From Halomonas borealis (lineage in GTDB: Bacteria > Pseudomonadota > Gammaproteobacteria > Pseudomonadales > Halomonadaceae), in NCBI RefSeq assembly GCF_004798905.1, contig NZ_SDMO01000001.1, forward strand, positions 186,001 through 250,000: a stretch of DNA of 64,000 nt, given 5' to 3'. A program made the position numbers and the translations under genes. Below, piece after piece: positions 39,278 to 49,266 of this stretch. Under the pieces are notes generated by a model. That model saw only the letters and a list, made by a program, of their open reading frames with translations. It ran no database searches and was not told the DNA's origin. Position 1 is the stretch's first letter; the number at the start of each line of letters is the position of its first letter.

Positions 39278-40606
39278 ATGCTGCCTGAGCCCTCGCGTCG
39301 TCAGACCATCCTGCGAATCGCCCTGCCGATCATCGGCGCCATGCTCACCCAGAGCCTGCTCAACCTCGTCGATGCCGCCCTGGTCGGCTCACTCGGCGAG
39401 GTGCCGCTGGCCGCGGTGGGCATCGGTGGCTACGCGACCTTCCTGATCACCGCCGTGGTGTTCGGGCTGTCCTCGGGCGTCCAGGCGCAGACCGCACGCC
39501 GCCACGGAGAACAGGATTGGGGCCGGCGCGCCGCGGCACTCAATGCGGGGCTTGCGATCGCGTTGGCGGTGGCCGGCCCGCTGACGGTCGTGTGCCTGTG
39601 GCTTGCTCCCGAGCTGCTGGCGCTGATCAACCAGGACCCGGCGGTGAACGCCGAGGCGCTCGGCTACTTCCGCTGGCGGGTGGTCTCGCTGATTCCGGTG
39701 GCGATGATCTTCTGCTTTCGCGGCTACTGGAACGGCATTCAGCAGACCGGCCTCTACCTGCGCATCATCCTGATCATGCATCTGATCAATGTCGTCTCGA
39801 GCGTGGGCCTGATCTTCGGGCTGGCCGGCCTGCCCGCCATGGGCTCGGCCGGCGCCGGCGCCGGCACCAGCCTGTCGCTGTTTGCCGGGCTGGCGCTCTG
39901 GGCATGGCACAGCCTGCGTCATGCTCGCGGCAGCGGTTTCCTGGCGAGCCTACCGCCCGCAGGCACCTTTGCCACGACCCTGCGCCTGGCGGTGCCGCAT
40001 TCTCTCCAGCAGATCTGGTTCGCCGCCGGCTACGCGATGCTGTTCTGGATCCTCGGGCGGATCGACACCGCCAGCGTGGCGATCGGCCACGTATTGGTGA
40101 ACCTGTCGTTGCTGCTGATCCTGCCGGGGGTCGGGCTCGGCATGGCGGCGATGAGCCTGGTCGGTGAGTCGCTGGGGCGCCACGACCATCACGACGCCCA
40201 GCGCTGGGGCTGGGACGTGGTGCGCCTGGCCTGGCCCTGCCTGTCGTTGATCGCCCTGCCGATGGTGGTGTTTCCCGATGCCGTGCTGGGCCTGTTCCTC
40301 CACGATACTCAGTTGATCGCCCTGGGCCGCTTACCGTTGCAGCTGACCGCGGCGATGATCGTGCTCGACGCGGCGGCCCTGGTATTCGCCCAGGCGCTAC
40401 TCGGCGCCGGCGCCCAACGCACCGTGCTGACCGTCACCCTGGGCCTGCAATGGCTGCTCTTCCTGCCGTTGGCCTGGTGGGTCGGGGTCCACCAGGAGGC
40501 CGGGCTGCTCGGCATCTGGTGGGTGCAACTCGGCTATCGCTGCCTGAACTCCCTCGGCTTCATGCTGGTCTGGCAGCATCGCGGCTGGCAACGCCTGGCC
40601 GTATGA
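39278..40606 (+). CDS. MATE-family multidrug/Na+ efflux transporter
   Basis: The 442-residue protein has about twelve hydrophobic helices in the MATE pattern: an N-terminal IALPIIGAMLTQSLLNLVDAALVGSLGEVPLAAVGIG, and a matching second half starting RLAVPHSLQQIWFAAGYAMLFWILGRI. It resembles the DinF-like branch. MATE pumps expel cationic compounds using sodium or proton gradients. GGAAA precedes the ATG. It follows metH by 63 bp; co-transcription is possible but the functions seem unrelated. Confidence 0.85.
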   Translation: MLPEPSRRQTILRIALPIIGAMLTQSLLNLVDAALVGSLGEVPLAAVGIGGYATFLITAVVFGLSSGVQAQTARRHGEQDWGRRAAALNAGLAIALAVAGPLTVVCLWLAPELLALINQDPAVNAEALGYFRWRVVSLIPVAMIFCFRGYWNGIQQTGLYLRIILIMHLINVVSSVGLIFGLAGLPAMGSAGAGAGTSLSLFAGLALWAWHSLRHARGSGFLASLPPAGTFATTLRLAVPHSLQQIWFAAGYAMLFWILGRIDTASVAIGHVLVNLSLLLILPGVGLGMAAMSLVGESLGRHDHHDAQRWGWDVVRLAWPCLSLIALPMVVFPDAVLGLFLHDTQLIALGRLPLQLTAAMIVLDAAALVFAQALLGAGAQRTVLTVTLGLQWLLFLPLAWWVGVHQEAGLLGIWWVQLGYRCLNSLGFMLVWQHRGWQRLAV

Positions 40607-40681
40607 CACGGCATCCCGGCGTCGCCCCTCGTAGCGCGGCGGGCCTCCTCTCATTCCATTGTGAATATAAACTATGCATAT

Positions 40682-40700
40682 TTATTCTTTTATAGAATAA
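40682..40700. promoter_or_regulatory. AT-rich inverted repeat upstream of the sulfite reductase gene
   Basis: TTATTCT and AGAATAA form a perfect 7-bp inverted repeat with a 5-bp centre, 60 bp before the gene. The flanking 40661-40700 stretch is AT-rich. A sulfur regulator such as CysB would be the natural candidate, but the site was not matched to a consensus. Confidence 0.45.
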
Positions 40701-40759
40701 TTGTGGCCCGCTATGGTGTCGGCAGGATTCATCATTCTCCTGTTGCAGGTAAGCGCTGA

Positions 40760-42412
40760 ATGTATCGCTATGACACCCATGACCAGACCCTGGTCGACGA
40801 GCGCGTCGCCCAGTTTCGCGACCAGATGCGTCGCTACCTCGAGGGCAAGATCAGCGACGAGGAATTCCTGCCGCTTCGCGTGCAGAACGGTCTCTATATC
40901 CAGCGCTATGCGCCGATGCTGCGCATCGCGATTCCCTACGGCATGCTGGCCTCCTATCAGCTGCGCAAGCTCGGTGAGATCTCCGCCCGCTATGATCGGG
41001 GCTACGGCCACTTCACCACGCGCACCAATCTGCAGTTGAACTGGCCGAAGCTCGAGGACGTGCCGGACATCCTCGCCGACCTGGCCGATGTGCAGATGCA
41101 CGCCATCCAGACCAGCGGCAATGATATCCGCAACACCTCCACCGACCAGTTCTCCGGCATCGCCGCCGACGAGCAGGTCGATCCGCGCCCTTGGTGCGAG
41201 CTGATCCGCCAGTGGTCTACCTTTCACCCCGAGTTCGCCTATCTGCCGCGCAAGTTCAAGATCGCGGTGACCGGTGCCGAGGAGGATCGCGCGGCGATCC
41301 AGGTACACGACGTGGGGCTGCGCTTATGGCGCGATGATGCCGGCGAGGTTCGCGTCCGGGTGCTGGCCGGCGGTGGCCTGGGGCGCACGCCGATGATCGG
41401 TGGTGCGGTCTGCGAGGATCTCCCCTGGCGGCACCTGCTGACCTACCTCGAGGCCATCCTGCGCGTCTACAACCAGTTCGGCCGTCGTGACAACAAGTTC
41501 AAGGCGCGCATCAAGATACTGGTCAAGGCGCTGGGCATCGACGAGTTCCGCCGTCGTGTCGAAGCGGAATGGGCGCATCTCAAGGATGGCCCCCAGACCC
41601 TCACCGAGGACGCCGTGGCGGCGGTCGCCGAGCACTTCGTCGACCCCGAGCGTCGCCAGGTCAGTGCCGAGGCGATCGCCGCCCATGAGGCACTGCGTGC
41701 CGACAACCGCGCCTTCGCCCGCTTCATGACCAACAACGTCACCGACCACAAGGTCGTGGGGTACAAGGCCGTGACCCTGTCACTCAAGCGTCGCGATCAT
41801 TCGCCGGGCGATGTCACCTCGGAGCATATGAGCGCCATCGCCGACCTGGCCGACGAATTCGGTTACGGCGAGCTGCGCGTGACCCACGAGCAGAACCTGG
41901 TGCTCACCGATGTGCCGGTGGATCGCCTGGAAGCCCTCTGGCAACGTCTCGACGAGCTCGGCCTGGCCAACCCCACCGTAGGCACCCTCGCCGACCTGAT
42001 CTGCTGCCCCGGCGGCGACTACTGCAGCTTGGCCAACGCCAAGTCGATTCCGGTCGCCCACGCCATCCAGGCACGCTTCGAGGACCTCGACTTCCTCTAT
42101 GACCTGGGGCCGCTGGATCTCAACATCTCCGGCTGCATGAACGCCTGCGGCCACCACCATGTCGGCCACATCGGCATCCTCGGTGTCGACAAGAAGGGCG
42201 AGGAGTACTATCAGATCTCGCTGGGGGGCAGCCAGGGCAACGAGTCTTCGCTTGGCAAGATCCTCGGGCCTTCCTTCTACCGCGAGGATGTGCCGGGCGT
42301 GATCGACACACTCTTGCAGGTCTATGTCGGCGAACGCTCGCCCGACGAGACCTTCCTCGACACCTATCGCCGCATCGGCCTCAAGCCCTTCAAGGAGCGC
42401 GTCTATGCCTGA
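40760..42412 (+). CDS. cysI: Siroheme-dependent sulfite reductase (CysI-like)
   Basis: The 550-residue protein has the duplicated nitrite/sulfite reductase architecture. The 4Fe-4S/siroheme cysteines are in CCPGGDYCSLANAK (C-x5-C) and SGCMNACGHH (C-x3-C). The N-terminal half contains GYGHFTTRTNLQLNWP. In assimilatory sulfur metabolism it reduces sulfite to sulfide. The next gene overlaps it by 8 nt and encodes DUF934, the usual partner of this type in Pseudomonas-like bacteria. Nitrite reduction is less likely given that partner. Confidence 0.88.
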   Translation: MYRYDTHDQTLVDERVAQFRDQMRRYLEGKISDEEFLPLRVQNGLYIQRYAPMLRIAIPYGMLASYQLRKLGEISARYDRGYGHFTTRTNLQLNWPKLEDVPDILADLADVQMHAIQTSGNDIRNTSTDQFSGIAADEQVDPRPWCELIRQWSTFHPEFAYLPRKFKIAVTGAEEDRAAIQVHDVGLRLWRDDAGEVRVRVLAGGGLGRTPMIGGAVCEDLPWRHLLTYLEAILRVYNQFGRRDNKFKARIKILVKALGIDEFRRRVEAEWAHLKDGPQTLTEDAVAAVAEHFVDPERRQVSAEAIAAHEALRADNRAFARFMTNNVTDHKVVGYKAVTLSLKRRDHSPGDVTSEHMSAIADLADEFGYGELRVTHEQNLVLTDVPVDRLEALWQRLDELGLANPTVGTLADLICCPGGDYCSLANAKSIPVAHAIQARFEDLDFLYDLGPLDLNISGCMNACGHHHVGHIGILGVDKKGEEYYQISLGGSQGNESSLGKILGPSFYREDVPGVIDTLLQVYVGERSPDETFLDTYRRIGLKPFKERVYA

Positions 42413-42926
42413 ACCGATCTCTCGCCGCCCGCTGATCGCCGACCGTCGTATCGTGACCGATGAATGGGTCCTCTGCGAGACGGCCGATTCGCGCCCCGAA
42501 GGGCGGCCGACGTTGCTCCCGTTGGCCGACTGGCAGGCTTCCGACAAGGGGCGCGATAGCGCCCCCTGGCTACCCAGCGACACCGAGATGACCGCCGAAC
42601 TGGCACGCGAGCTCGAGGCTGCCCCCCTGGTGGCCATCGACTTCCCCAAGTTCACCGACGGCCGTGGCTACAGCATCGCCCGCTTGCTACGCGAACGGCA
42701 TGGCTACTCGGGCCAGGTCCGGGCCATCGGCGACGTGCTGATCGACCAGCTTTTCTACCTCTCGCGCTGCGGATTCGATGCCTTCTCGTTGCGTGAAGAC
42801 CAGGTCATCGAGGATGCCCTCAACGCGTTGAACACCTTCAGCCGCAGCTATCAGCCAGGCACCGATGAGGCCGAGCCGCTGTTCCGGCGCCGTCTGCGCG
42901 AGGCTCGCGAGCGTAACGCCGCCTGA
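42405..42926 (+). CDS. DUF934 protein, sulfite-reduction partner
   Basis: The 173-residue protein has the DUF934 core: LVAIDFPKFTDGRGYSIARLLRERHGYSGQVRAIGDVLIDQLFYLSRCGFDAF. Its ATG lies inside the end of cysI (ATGCCTGA overlap) with an ideally placed AAGGAG, so the two are translationally coupled. The family is thought to help sulfite reduction, perhaps as an electron-transfer or assembly partner, but no cofactor motif is visible. Confidence 0.85.
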   Translation: MPEPISRRPLIADRRIVTDEWVLCETADSRPEGRPTLLPLADWQASDKGRDSAPWLPSDTEMTAELARELEAAPLVAIDFPKFTDGRGYSIARLLRERHGYSGQVRAIGDVLIDQLFYLSRCGFDAFSLREDQVIEDALNALNTFSRSYQPGTDEAEPLFRRRLREARERNAA

Positions 42927-43061
42927 GTCGCGTGACACCCCCACCGCCATGAGCCGGCCCAGAGCGCCGGCTCGTGCATCGGCTCCGCACTCGGGCGTCT
43001 GTCGTGGCGCCGCTCGGCTATGGCAGCATATGGATCGCCCTCGTGCCTCGGAGCCCTTGCC

Positions 43062-43490
43062 ATGCCGTCCCCACGCCTGCTGATCGGCCTACCCTTGCTC
43101 GTCACGCCGCTGGCGATCGCCGCCTGGTTATGGCTGACCATGCTCAGCCCCTGGACCTACGAACGCCCCGCACATCTGGCCCCGATCGCCGAAGGCCCGC
43201 ATGTCCTCTTCGTGTATGGGACCCTGACCCATGCGCCGATACGCTGGCTGGTCTATGGCCGCGCCGGCGCACCCACGGAGGGCACCCTCGAGGGCTTCCA
43301 GCGTGACGGGCTCGACCTGGGGCGTTGCTCCGACTGCCGCGTGGAAGGCCTGCGACTCAGCGTCAGCGCCGAGGAGCTGGCGCGCCTCGATCGCTACGAA
43401 CGCCTGGGGGTTCGCTATCGTCGCGTCCGTGTGCCGCTGACCGATGGCCAGTCGGCCTGGGTCTATCGCCGCCTGAACGACACGATTTAA
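43062..43490 (+). CDS. Membrane-anchored gamma-glutamylcyclotransferase-like protein
   Basis: The 142-residue protein has an N-terminal transmembrane helix (about 6-27) and a GGCT/AIG2-like domain beginning VLFVYGTL. The likely catalytic glutamate follows in EELARLDRYERLGVRYRRV. Related proteins release 5-oxoproline from gamma-glutamyl amines. A membrane anchor is uncommon for the family. GGAG precedes the ATG at 43062; a longer frame would add 14 residues. Confidence 0.72.
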   Translation: MPSPRLLIGLPLLVTPLAIAAWLWLTMLSPWTYERPAHLAPIAEGPHVLFVYGTLTHAPIRWLVYGRAGAPTEGTLEGFQRDGLDLGRCSDCRVEGLRLSVSAEELARLDRYERLGVRYRRVRVPLTDGQSAWVYRRLNDTI

Positions 43491-43609
43491 GCGAGCGGTA
43501 AGTGAGTGTTCTATGATGGGATAGATAACGGTATAAACTTCTTCCGCTTTTCGTCCCATTAACCGGCAGGCAGTATCGAGGCTGAAACAGCCTGTCCGAA
43601 GGAGCCGCC

Positions 43610-44077
43610 ATGGATGCCGATCTCACCCTGTTCGATATGTTCGCCCGCCTCGGCGTGGCCGCCGGCCTGGCCCTGGTGCTGGGGCTCGAGCGCGAGTTGC
43701 GCGGTAAGCCCGCCGGCCTGCGTTCGCACATGCTGGTCGCGCTCGGGGCCGCGGCCTTCTTGATCGTCGGACTGGAGATCCTGTTCGCAACGGCCGAGGG
43801 CGACCCTTCCGCGCGCGTCGACCCGACCCGCATCGTCGAGGGCGTGATCGGAGGCATCGGCTTCCTGGGTGCCGGCAGCATCATCCGCAGCGGCACCAGT
43901 GTGCAGGGCATCACCACCGGCGCCTCCATCTGGCTGGCCGGCGCCATCGGTATCGCCGCCGGCATCGGCAACGTCCCGCTGGCCGCCATGGTCACGGGCA
44001 TGGCCTTCGTGATCATGGTGGTACTCGGCGGCATCGAACGCACCTTGCCCCATAACCGGCGCCGCCACGGCGATTAA
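43610..44077 (+). CDS. MgtC/SapB-family membrane protein
   Basis: The 155-residue protein matches the MgtC/SapB transmembrane domain: LGLERELRGKPAGLRSHMLVALGAAAFLIVG and GGIGFLGAGSIIRSGTSVQGITTGASIWLAGAIGIAAG. It lacks the C-terminal cytosolic domain of virulence MgtC, so it is the short form. Roles proposed for the family include Mg2+ starvation adaptation and ATP-synthase regulation; its actual role here is unknown. GGAG is well placed. Confidence 0.85.
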   Translation: MDADLTLFDMFARLGVAAGLALVLGLERELRGKPAGLRSHMLVALGAAAFLIVGLEILFATAEGDPSARVDPTRIVEGVIGGIGFLGAGSIIRSGTSVQGITTGASIWLAGAIGIAAGIGNVPLAAMVTGMAFVIMVVLGGIERTLPHNRRRHGD

Positions 44078-44159
44078 GCGGCGCCGGCAGTTGTGACGAC
44101 ATTCGGCCACGGCCTACAATGAGCCGCGTTCCCCTCGTGCGACACAAGGACCCTCGCCC

Positions 44160-44501
44160 ATGATCACCCTGTTGCATAACCCGCGCTGCTCCAAATCACG
44201 CCAGGCCCTGGCGCTGCTCGAGGAGCGTGGCGTCGATGTCTTGGTGCGGCGCTATCTCGAGGACCCGCTGGACGGCGCCGAACTGCGTGCGCTGATCGCA
44301 CGGCTGACCAGCGAGCCACGCGATCTGGTCCGCGTCAGCGAGCCCGAATGGAAGGCCCTGGGGGCGGATCGCGATCAGCCACAGCAGGTGGTCGATGCCA
44401 TCGTCGCGCACCCCAAGATCCTGCAACGCCCTATCGCCGACGACGGCACTCGGGCGATCATCGGCCGGCCCCCGGAAGACCTCCTCGCGCTGCTCGACTG
44501 A
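44160..44501 (+). CDS. ArsC/YfgD-family thioredoxin-fold protein
   Basis: The 113-residue protein has a thioredoxin-like fold with the family motif NPRCSKSRQAL (Cys10) and the C-terminal LQRPIADDGTRAIIGRPPEDL. It resembles the glutaredoxin-dependent arsenate reductase family, branch YfgD, and arsenate reduction is not certain. It lies directly upstream of wrbA, as in Pseudomonas. AAGGA is correctly spaced. Confidence 0.82.
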   Translation: MITLLHNPRCSKSRQALALLEERGVDVLVRRYLEDPLDGAELRALIARLTSEPRDLVRVSEPEWKALGADRDQPQQVVDAIVAHPKILQRPIADDGTRAIIGRPPEDLLALLD

Positions 44502-45550
<1,049 letters not shown>

Positions 45551-45728
45551 ACACGACGCCCCACTCGGCAGCGGTCGCCCCGGGCAGCATCAAGGGGCAG
45601 ACAGCGGCGCACTCTCGCCGTTACCGCTCTCTGGTATGGCCAGGGTCCGATGGCCGCCCCTGGGGAGAGCCGAGGTTGAGCTCGGAGCGACGAGCGGCGA
45701 CCATTAAGGCACATTCGAGGAGAACACC

Positions 45729-46370
45729 ATGACACGTGACATCGCCGACATCCGGCGCGACTACGAGGGCGGTCGCCTGGACGAAGACCAGCTGCCCGAG
45801 CGACCCATGCCGCTGTTCGACGAGTGGCTCGCGCTGGCCCTGGACGCCGAAGGCCAGGATGCCAATGCCATGACCCTGGCCACCGTGGACAGCCAGGGCT
45901 TGCCACATGCCCGGGTGGTCCTGCTCAAGGGCGCCGAGGATCAAGGCCTGCAGTTCTTCAGCAACTACCACAGCCACAAGGGCAGTGAACTCGCCAACGT
46001 GCCCCAGGCCGCCCTGGTCTTCTGGTGGCCGTCGCTGGCGCGCCAGGTCCGGTTCGAGGGCGCGGTCGAGAAGATCGATACCAAGGCATCCGACGCCTAC
46101 TTCGCGCGCCGCCCACGCGCCAGCCAACTGGGCGCCTGGGTCGCCACGCAAAGCGTGGTGATCCCCGGCCGCCAATGGCTCGAGGAGCGCGAGACGCGCT
46201 TCAAGCAGGCCTACGAGGGCCAGGAGATCCCGCGTCCCCTTCACTGGGGCGGCTACCACCTGACGCCGAACATGATCGAGTTCTGGCAGGGCCAGCCCAG
46301 CCGCCTGCATGATCGCATCCGCTTCGAGCGCCGCGATGACCACTGGCAGCGCTTCCGCCTGGCGCCCTGA
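45729..46370 (+). CDS. pdxH: Pyridoxamine 5'-phosphate oxidase PdxH
   Basis: The 213-residue FMN enzyme oxidises pyridoxamine/pyridoxine 5'-phosphate to pyridoxal phosphate. It has the N-terminal IRRDYEGGRLDEDQLPERPMPLFDEWL, FMN-binding RVVLLKGAEDQGLQFFSNYHSHKG and C-terminal LHDRIRFERRDDHWQRFRLAP. GAGGAG precedes the ATG. The 178-bp gap before it shows no other gene. Confidence 0.95.
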   Translation: MTRDIADIRRDYEGGRLDEDQLPERPMPLFDEWLALALDAEGQDANAMTLATVDSQGLPHARVVLLKGAEDQGLQFFSNYHSHKGSELANVPQAALVFWWPSLARQVRFEGAVEKIDTKASDAYFARRPRASQLGAWVATQSVVIPGRQWLEERETRFKQAYEGQEIPRPLHWGGYHLTPNMIEFWQGQPSRLHDRIRFERRDDHWQRFRLAP

Positions 46371-46405
46371 GCGAGTCCGACCCTCCTGCCCCGCCATCGG
46401 CGGGG

Positions 46406-49156
46406 TCAGCCTTCTACGGGGCTCTCCAGCCGCAGCCGCTGCCAGTCGCTCTCGGGCTCATTGAGCCGTAGCACCGCATCCACCACGTCCTCGTCCATGT
46501 TGTAGCGAAGCCGGAAACCCAGCTGCTGCATCAGCGCCCGCATGGGGCGATTGTCGACCATGATCTTGCCGACCATCTCGAGCGTGCCCAAGCGCCTGCT
46601 GTAACGAATCATCTTGTCCATCAACAGACGACCGATCCCCAGCCCGTGCAGGTCATCGCGGACGATGATCGAGAACTCGGTACGAATGTTGTCGGCGTCG
46701 TTCCACACCCGCACCACGCCGAGCATTTCCTTGCCGCCCTCGACCAGCGGATGCTCGGCGATGAAGGCCATCTGCCGGTCGTAGTTGATGTGCGAGAGCA
46801 TCGCCAGGTCACGCTGGCTCAGATCGGCCTTGTGATGGAAGTAACGAAAGCGAATGCTCTCCTCCGAGAGCCGCCGGTGGAAGCCGGTGATCAGCGGGGC
46901 GTCCTCGGCGCGGATCGGCCTCACCTCGACCTCCCAGCCATTGCTCAGGGTCACCCACTCCCTCAGCTCCTCCGGATAGGGCATGATCGCGAAGCGCGCC
47001 GGCGCGCCCAGGTCCATGGCGAAGTCGACCGCCAGCATGCCCTCGCGATTGAGCACCAGCGGGTTGAGTTCCAGCCCGCGCAGCTCGGTGAGGTCGCTGG
47101 CCATCTGCGAGAGCGTCACCAGCAGCTCGCCGATGCGTGCCAGGTCCCGCGCCGGGTCGCTTGAGTGCTCACGGATCAACCGCGCGGCATGGGTCCGGGC
47201 GACCAGGTCCGCGGCCAGACTCATGTTCAGCGGCGGCAACGCCACCTGACGATCGGCCAGGATATTGACCTTGTAGCCACCGATGCCGAACACGACCAGC
47301 GGGCCGAACACCGGGTCTCGGGTGATGCCGGCGCACAGCTGCATGGAATGCTTGCCGCGTTGCATGGGCTGCAGGCAATACTCACGCACGCGGAAGTCGG
47401 GAAACTTCTCGGCGACCTTGTCGGCCAGCCGAGTGGCACCCTCGGCGACCCGCGCAGGACCGTCCAGGTCCTGGAGCAGGCCGGCCGACAGCTTGTGGGG
47501 ATGCTGGCGATAGCGGAAGGGCCGGCAATTGCCGTCGTGCACCACCTTCAGCGCCAGCGGCCCCTCGAGCGTCCGGGCCTCCTCGGCGGCCCGCTCGGGC
47601 GTCGTCGCATAGCGGCTCTCGGCGACCGGGATGCCATAGGACGTCAACACTCGGGCCGCCTCGGAGTGTGCCAGGCATTCCCCTCCCTCCGCCTTCACCC
47701 GTTCGATCAACGCACGGCTCGCCGCCCGACTCTCGCGGGTCGGGGTAAACGGCAGGCTCGGCGGGGTCTCTTGAAGCAGCTTCTGCACCCGCTGGTAGTC
47801 GACCATGTGCATGAAGGCCTTGACCGCCTTCTCCGGCGACAGATAGGTGGGAATACCGGCCTCGTGACAGGCCTGTCGAGCGGCCAGAGCCTCGCCGAGT
47901 CCCATCCAGCTGGTCAACAGGTTGCGGCGAAAGCGCCGGCGGGCGTCGATCAACGCCTGGGCGGTATCGAGTGACGGCGCCATGCGGGTCGGGGCATGCA
48001 CCACCAGCACGGCGTCCACGCCGGGATCGGCGGCCACCCGTTCGACGATCTCGACGAAACGTGCCGGCGTGGCATCGCCGCCGATATCCACCGGGTTCTC
48101 CCCCGGCTTGCTGACATCCATGTCGTCGCGGCACAGCGCCTCGCGGGTCGTTTCGCCGAACTCGGCCAGACACCCGCCGGCGCTGATCAGCTTGTCGATG
48201 GCCAGCATCGCCGGCCCCAGGCCGTTGGAGACGACCGCCAGCCGATCGCGCTTGAGCGGGCGCATGCGCGACAGCGTCTCCAGGGCATCGAACAGTTCAT
48301 CGGAATCATCGACCCGCACCACCCCGGCCCGGGCGAAGGCCGCATCGAAGACCTGGTCGCGGTTGGCGACCCCCGGCGTGGGCGGCAGGTTGGCGATATC
48401 CGAGGCCGCGGTGCGTCCGCTCTTGATCGCCAGCACCAGGCGATGGCGGGAGGCTTCGCGCACCGCCGTCATGAAGTGCTGGGCATCCTGGATACGCTCC
48501 AGGTGCAGCAGCAGGGCCTGGGTCGGCGCGAACTGGTTGAGGTAATCGATCATGTCCGGCAGCAACACGTCGACGCTGTCGCCCACGGTCAGCAGGTGGG
48601 AGAAGCCGATATCACGCCCGGCGGCCCAATCGATCATGGCGTTGCCGAGCATGCCCGACTGCCCCAGGTAGGCCACCCGACCCTTCTTCACCGGCTGGCT
48701 GGCGTAGGAGGCGTTGAGCCGTCGCCCGGGCACGATCAGGCCCATGCAACCCGGCCCCAGCACCCGGATCCCGCACTCACGGGCGGCGGCCAGCATGCGC
48801 GCCCTGATCGAGGCCTGACCATCACGCGCGACGTCGAGGTTCGCCCCACCGGACAGCACCAGGGCCGCGCGCACGCCGCAACGGCCGAGGCGTGCGATGA
48901 TCGTCGGCACCCGATCGATGGGCGCGCAGACCACGGCGAGGTCCGGGACCCGCGGCAAGTCGCTCACCCGCGCGACACCCTCCACGCCGTGCACGGACTC
49001 GTACCCCTTAGGATTGACCGCCCACAGCGCCCCCGGAAAGCCGCCCTCGAGCAGGGTGCGGATCACGATACCGCCCATGGAGTGTGGTTTCTCCGAGGCC
49101 CCGACCACGGCGATGCTGTGCGGCGAGAAGAAATGATGCAGAAAGCGGGTGCTCAT
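46406..49156 (-). CDS. Pat/PatZ-type acyl-CoA synthetase-GNAT protein
   Basis: The 916-residue protein fuses an NDP-forming acyl-CoA synthetase body to a C-terminal GNAT domain. Order: CoA-binding Rossmann domain (IAVVGASEKPHSMGG), ligase-CoA domains (YLGQSGMLGNAM), ATP-grasp domain (about 500-720; GPLALKVVHD) and GNAT (about 750-900) with the acetyl-CoA loop DDLHGLGIGRLLMDKMI. Such proteins acetylate lysines, for example on acetyl-CoA synthetase. GGAG supports the start at 49156. It is divergent, over 110 bp, from an HDAC-family deacetylase gene. Confidence 0.85.
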   Translation of the reverse strand: MSTRFLHHFFSPHSIAVVGASEKPHSMGGIVIRTLLEGGFPGALWAVNPKGYESVHGVEGVARVSDLPRVPDLAVVCAPIDRVPTIIARLGRCGVRAALVLSGGANLDVARDGQASIRARMLAAARECGIRVLGPGCMGLIVPGRRLNASYASQPVKKGRVAYLGQSGMLGNAMIDWAAGRDIGFSHLLTVGDSVDVLLPDMIDYLNQFAPTQALLLHLERIQDAQHFMTAVREASRHRLVLAIKSGRTAASDIANLPPTPGVANRDQVFDAAFARAGVVRVDDSDELFDALETLSRMRPLKRDRLAVVSNGLGPAMLAIDKLISAGGCLAEFGETTREALCRDDMDVSKPGENPVDIGGDATPARFVEIVERVAADPGVDAVLVVHAPTRMAPSLDTAQALIDARRRFRRNLLTSWMGLGEALAARQACHEAGIPTYLSPEKAVKAFMHMVDYQRVQKLLQETPPSLPFTPTRESRAASRALIERVKAEGGECLAHSEAARVLTSYGIPVAESRYATTPERAAEEARTLEGPLALKVVHDGNCRPFRYRQHPHKLSAGLLQDLDGPARVAEGATRLADKVAEKFPDFRVREYCLQPMQRGKHSMQLCAGITRDPVFGPLVVFGIGGYKVNILADRQVALPPLNMSLAADLVARTHAARLIREHSSDPARDLARIGELLVTLSQMASDLTELRGLELNPLVLNREGMLAVDFAMDLGAPARFAIMPYPEELREWVTLSNGWEVEVRPIRAEDAPLITGFHRRLSEESIRFRYFHHKADLSQRDLAMLSHINYDRQMAFIAEHPLVEGGKEMLGVVRVWNDADNIRTEFSIIVRDDLHGLGIGRLLMDKMIRYSRRLGTLEMVGKIMVDNRPMRALMQQLGFRLRYNMDEDVVDAVLRLNEPESDWQRLRLESPVEG

Positions 49157-49266
49157 CGGCGGGCTCCGAGGGCGTGTCGAGATTGCTTCCTGTGTACGAC
49201 TTATGGCCACTGTCATGCAAGGCCCCATCGCGCTTAGGGTAACGATGACGCACCTGGAGCCCTCGC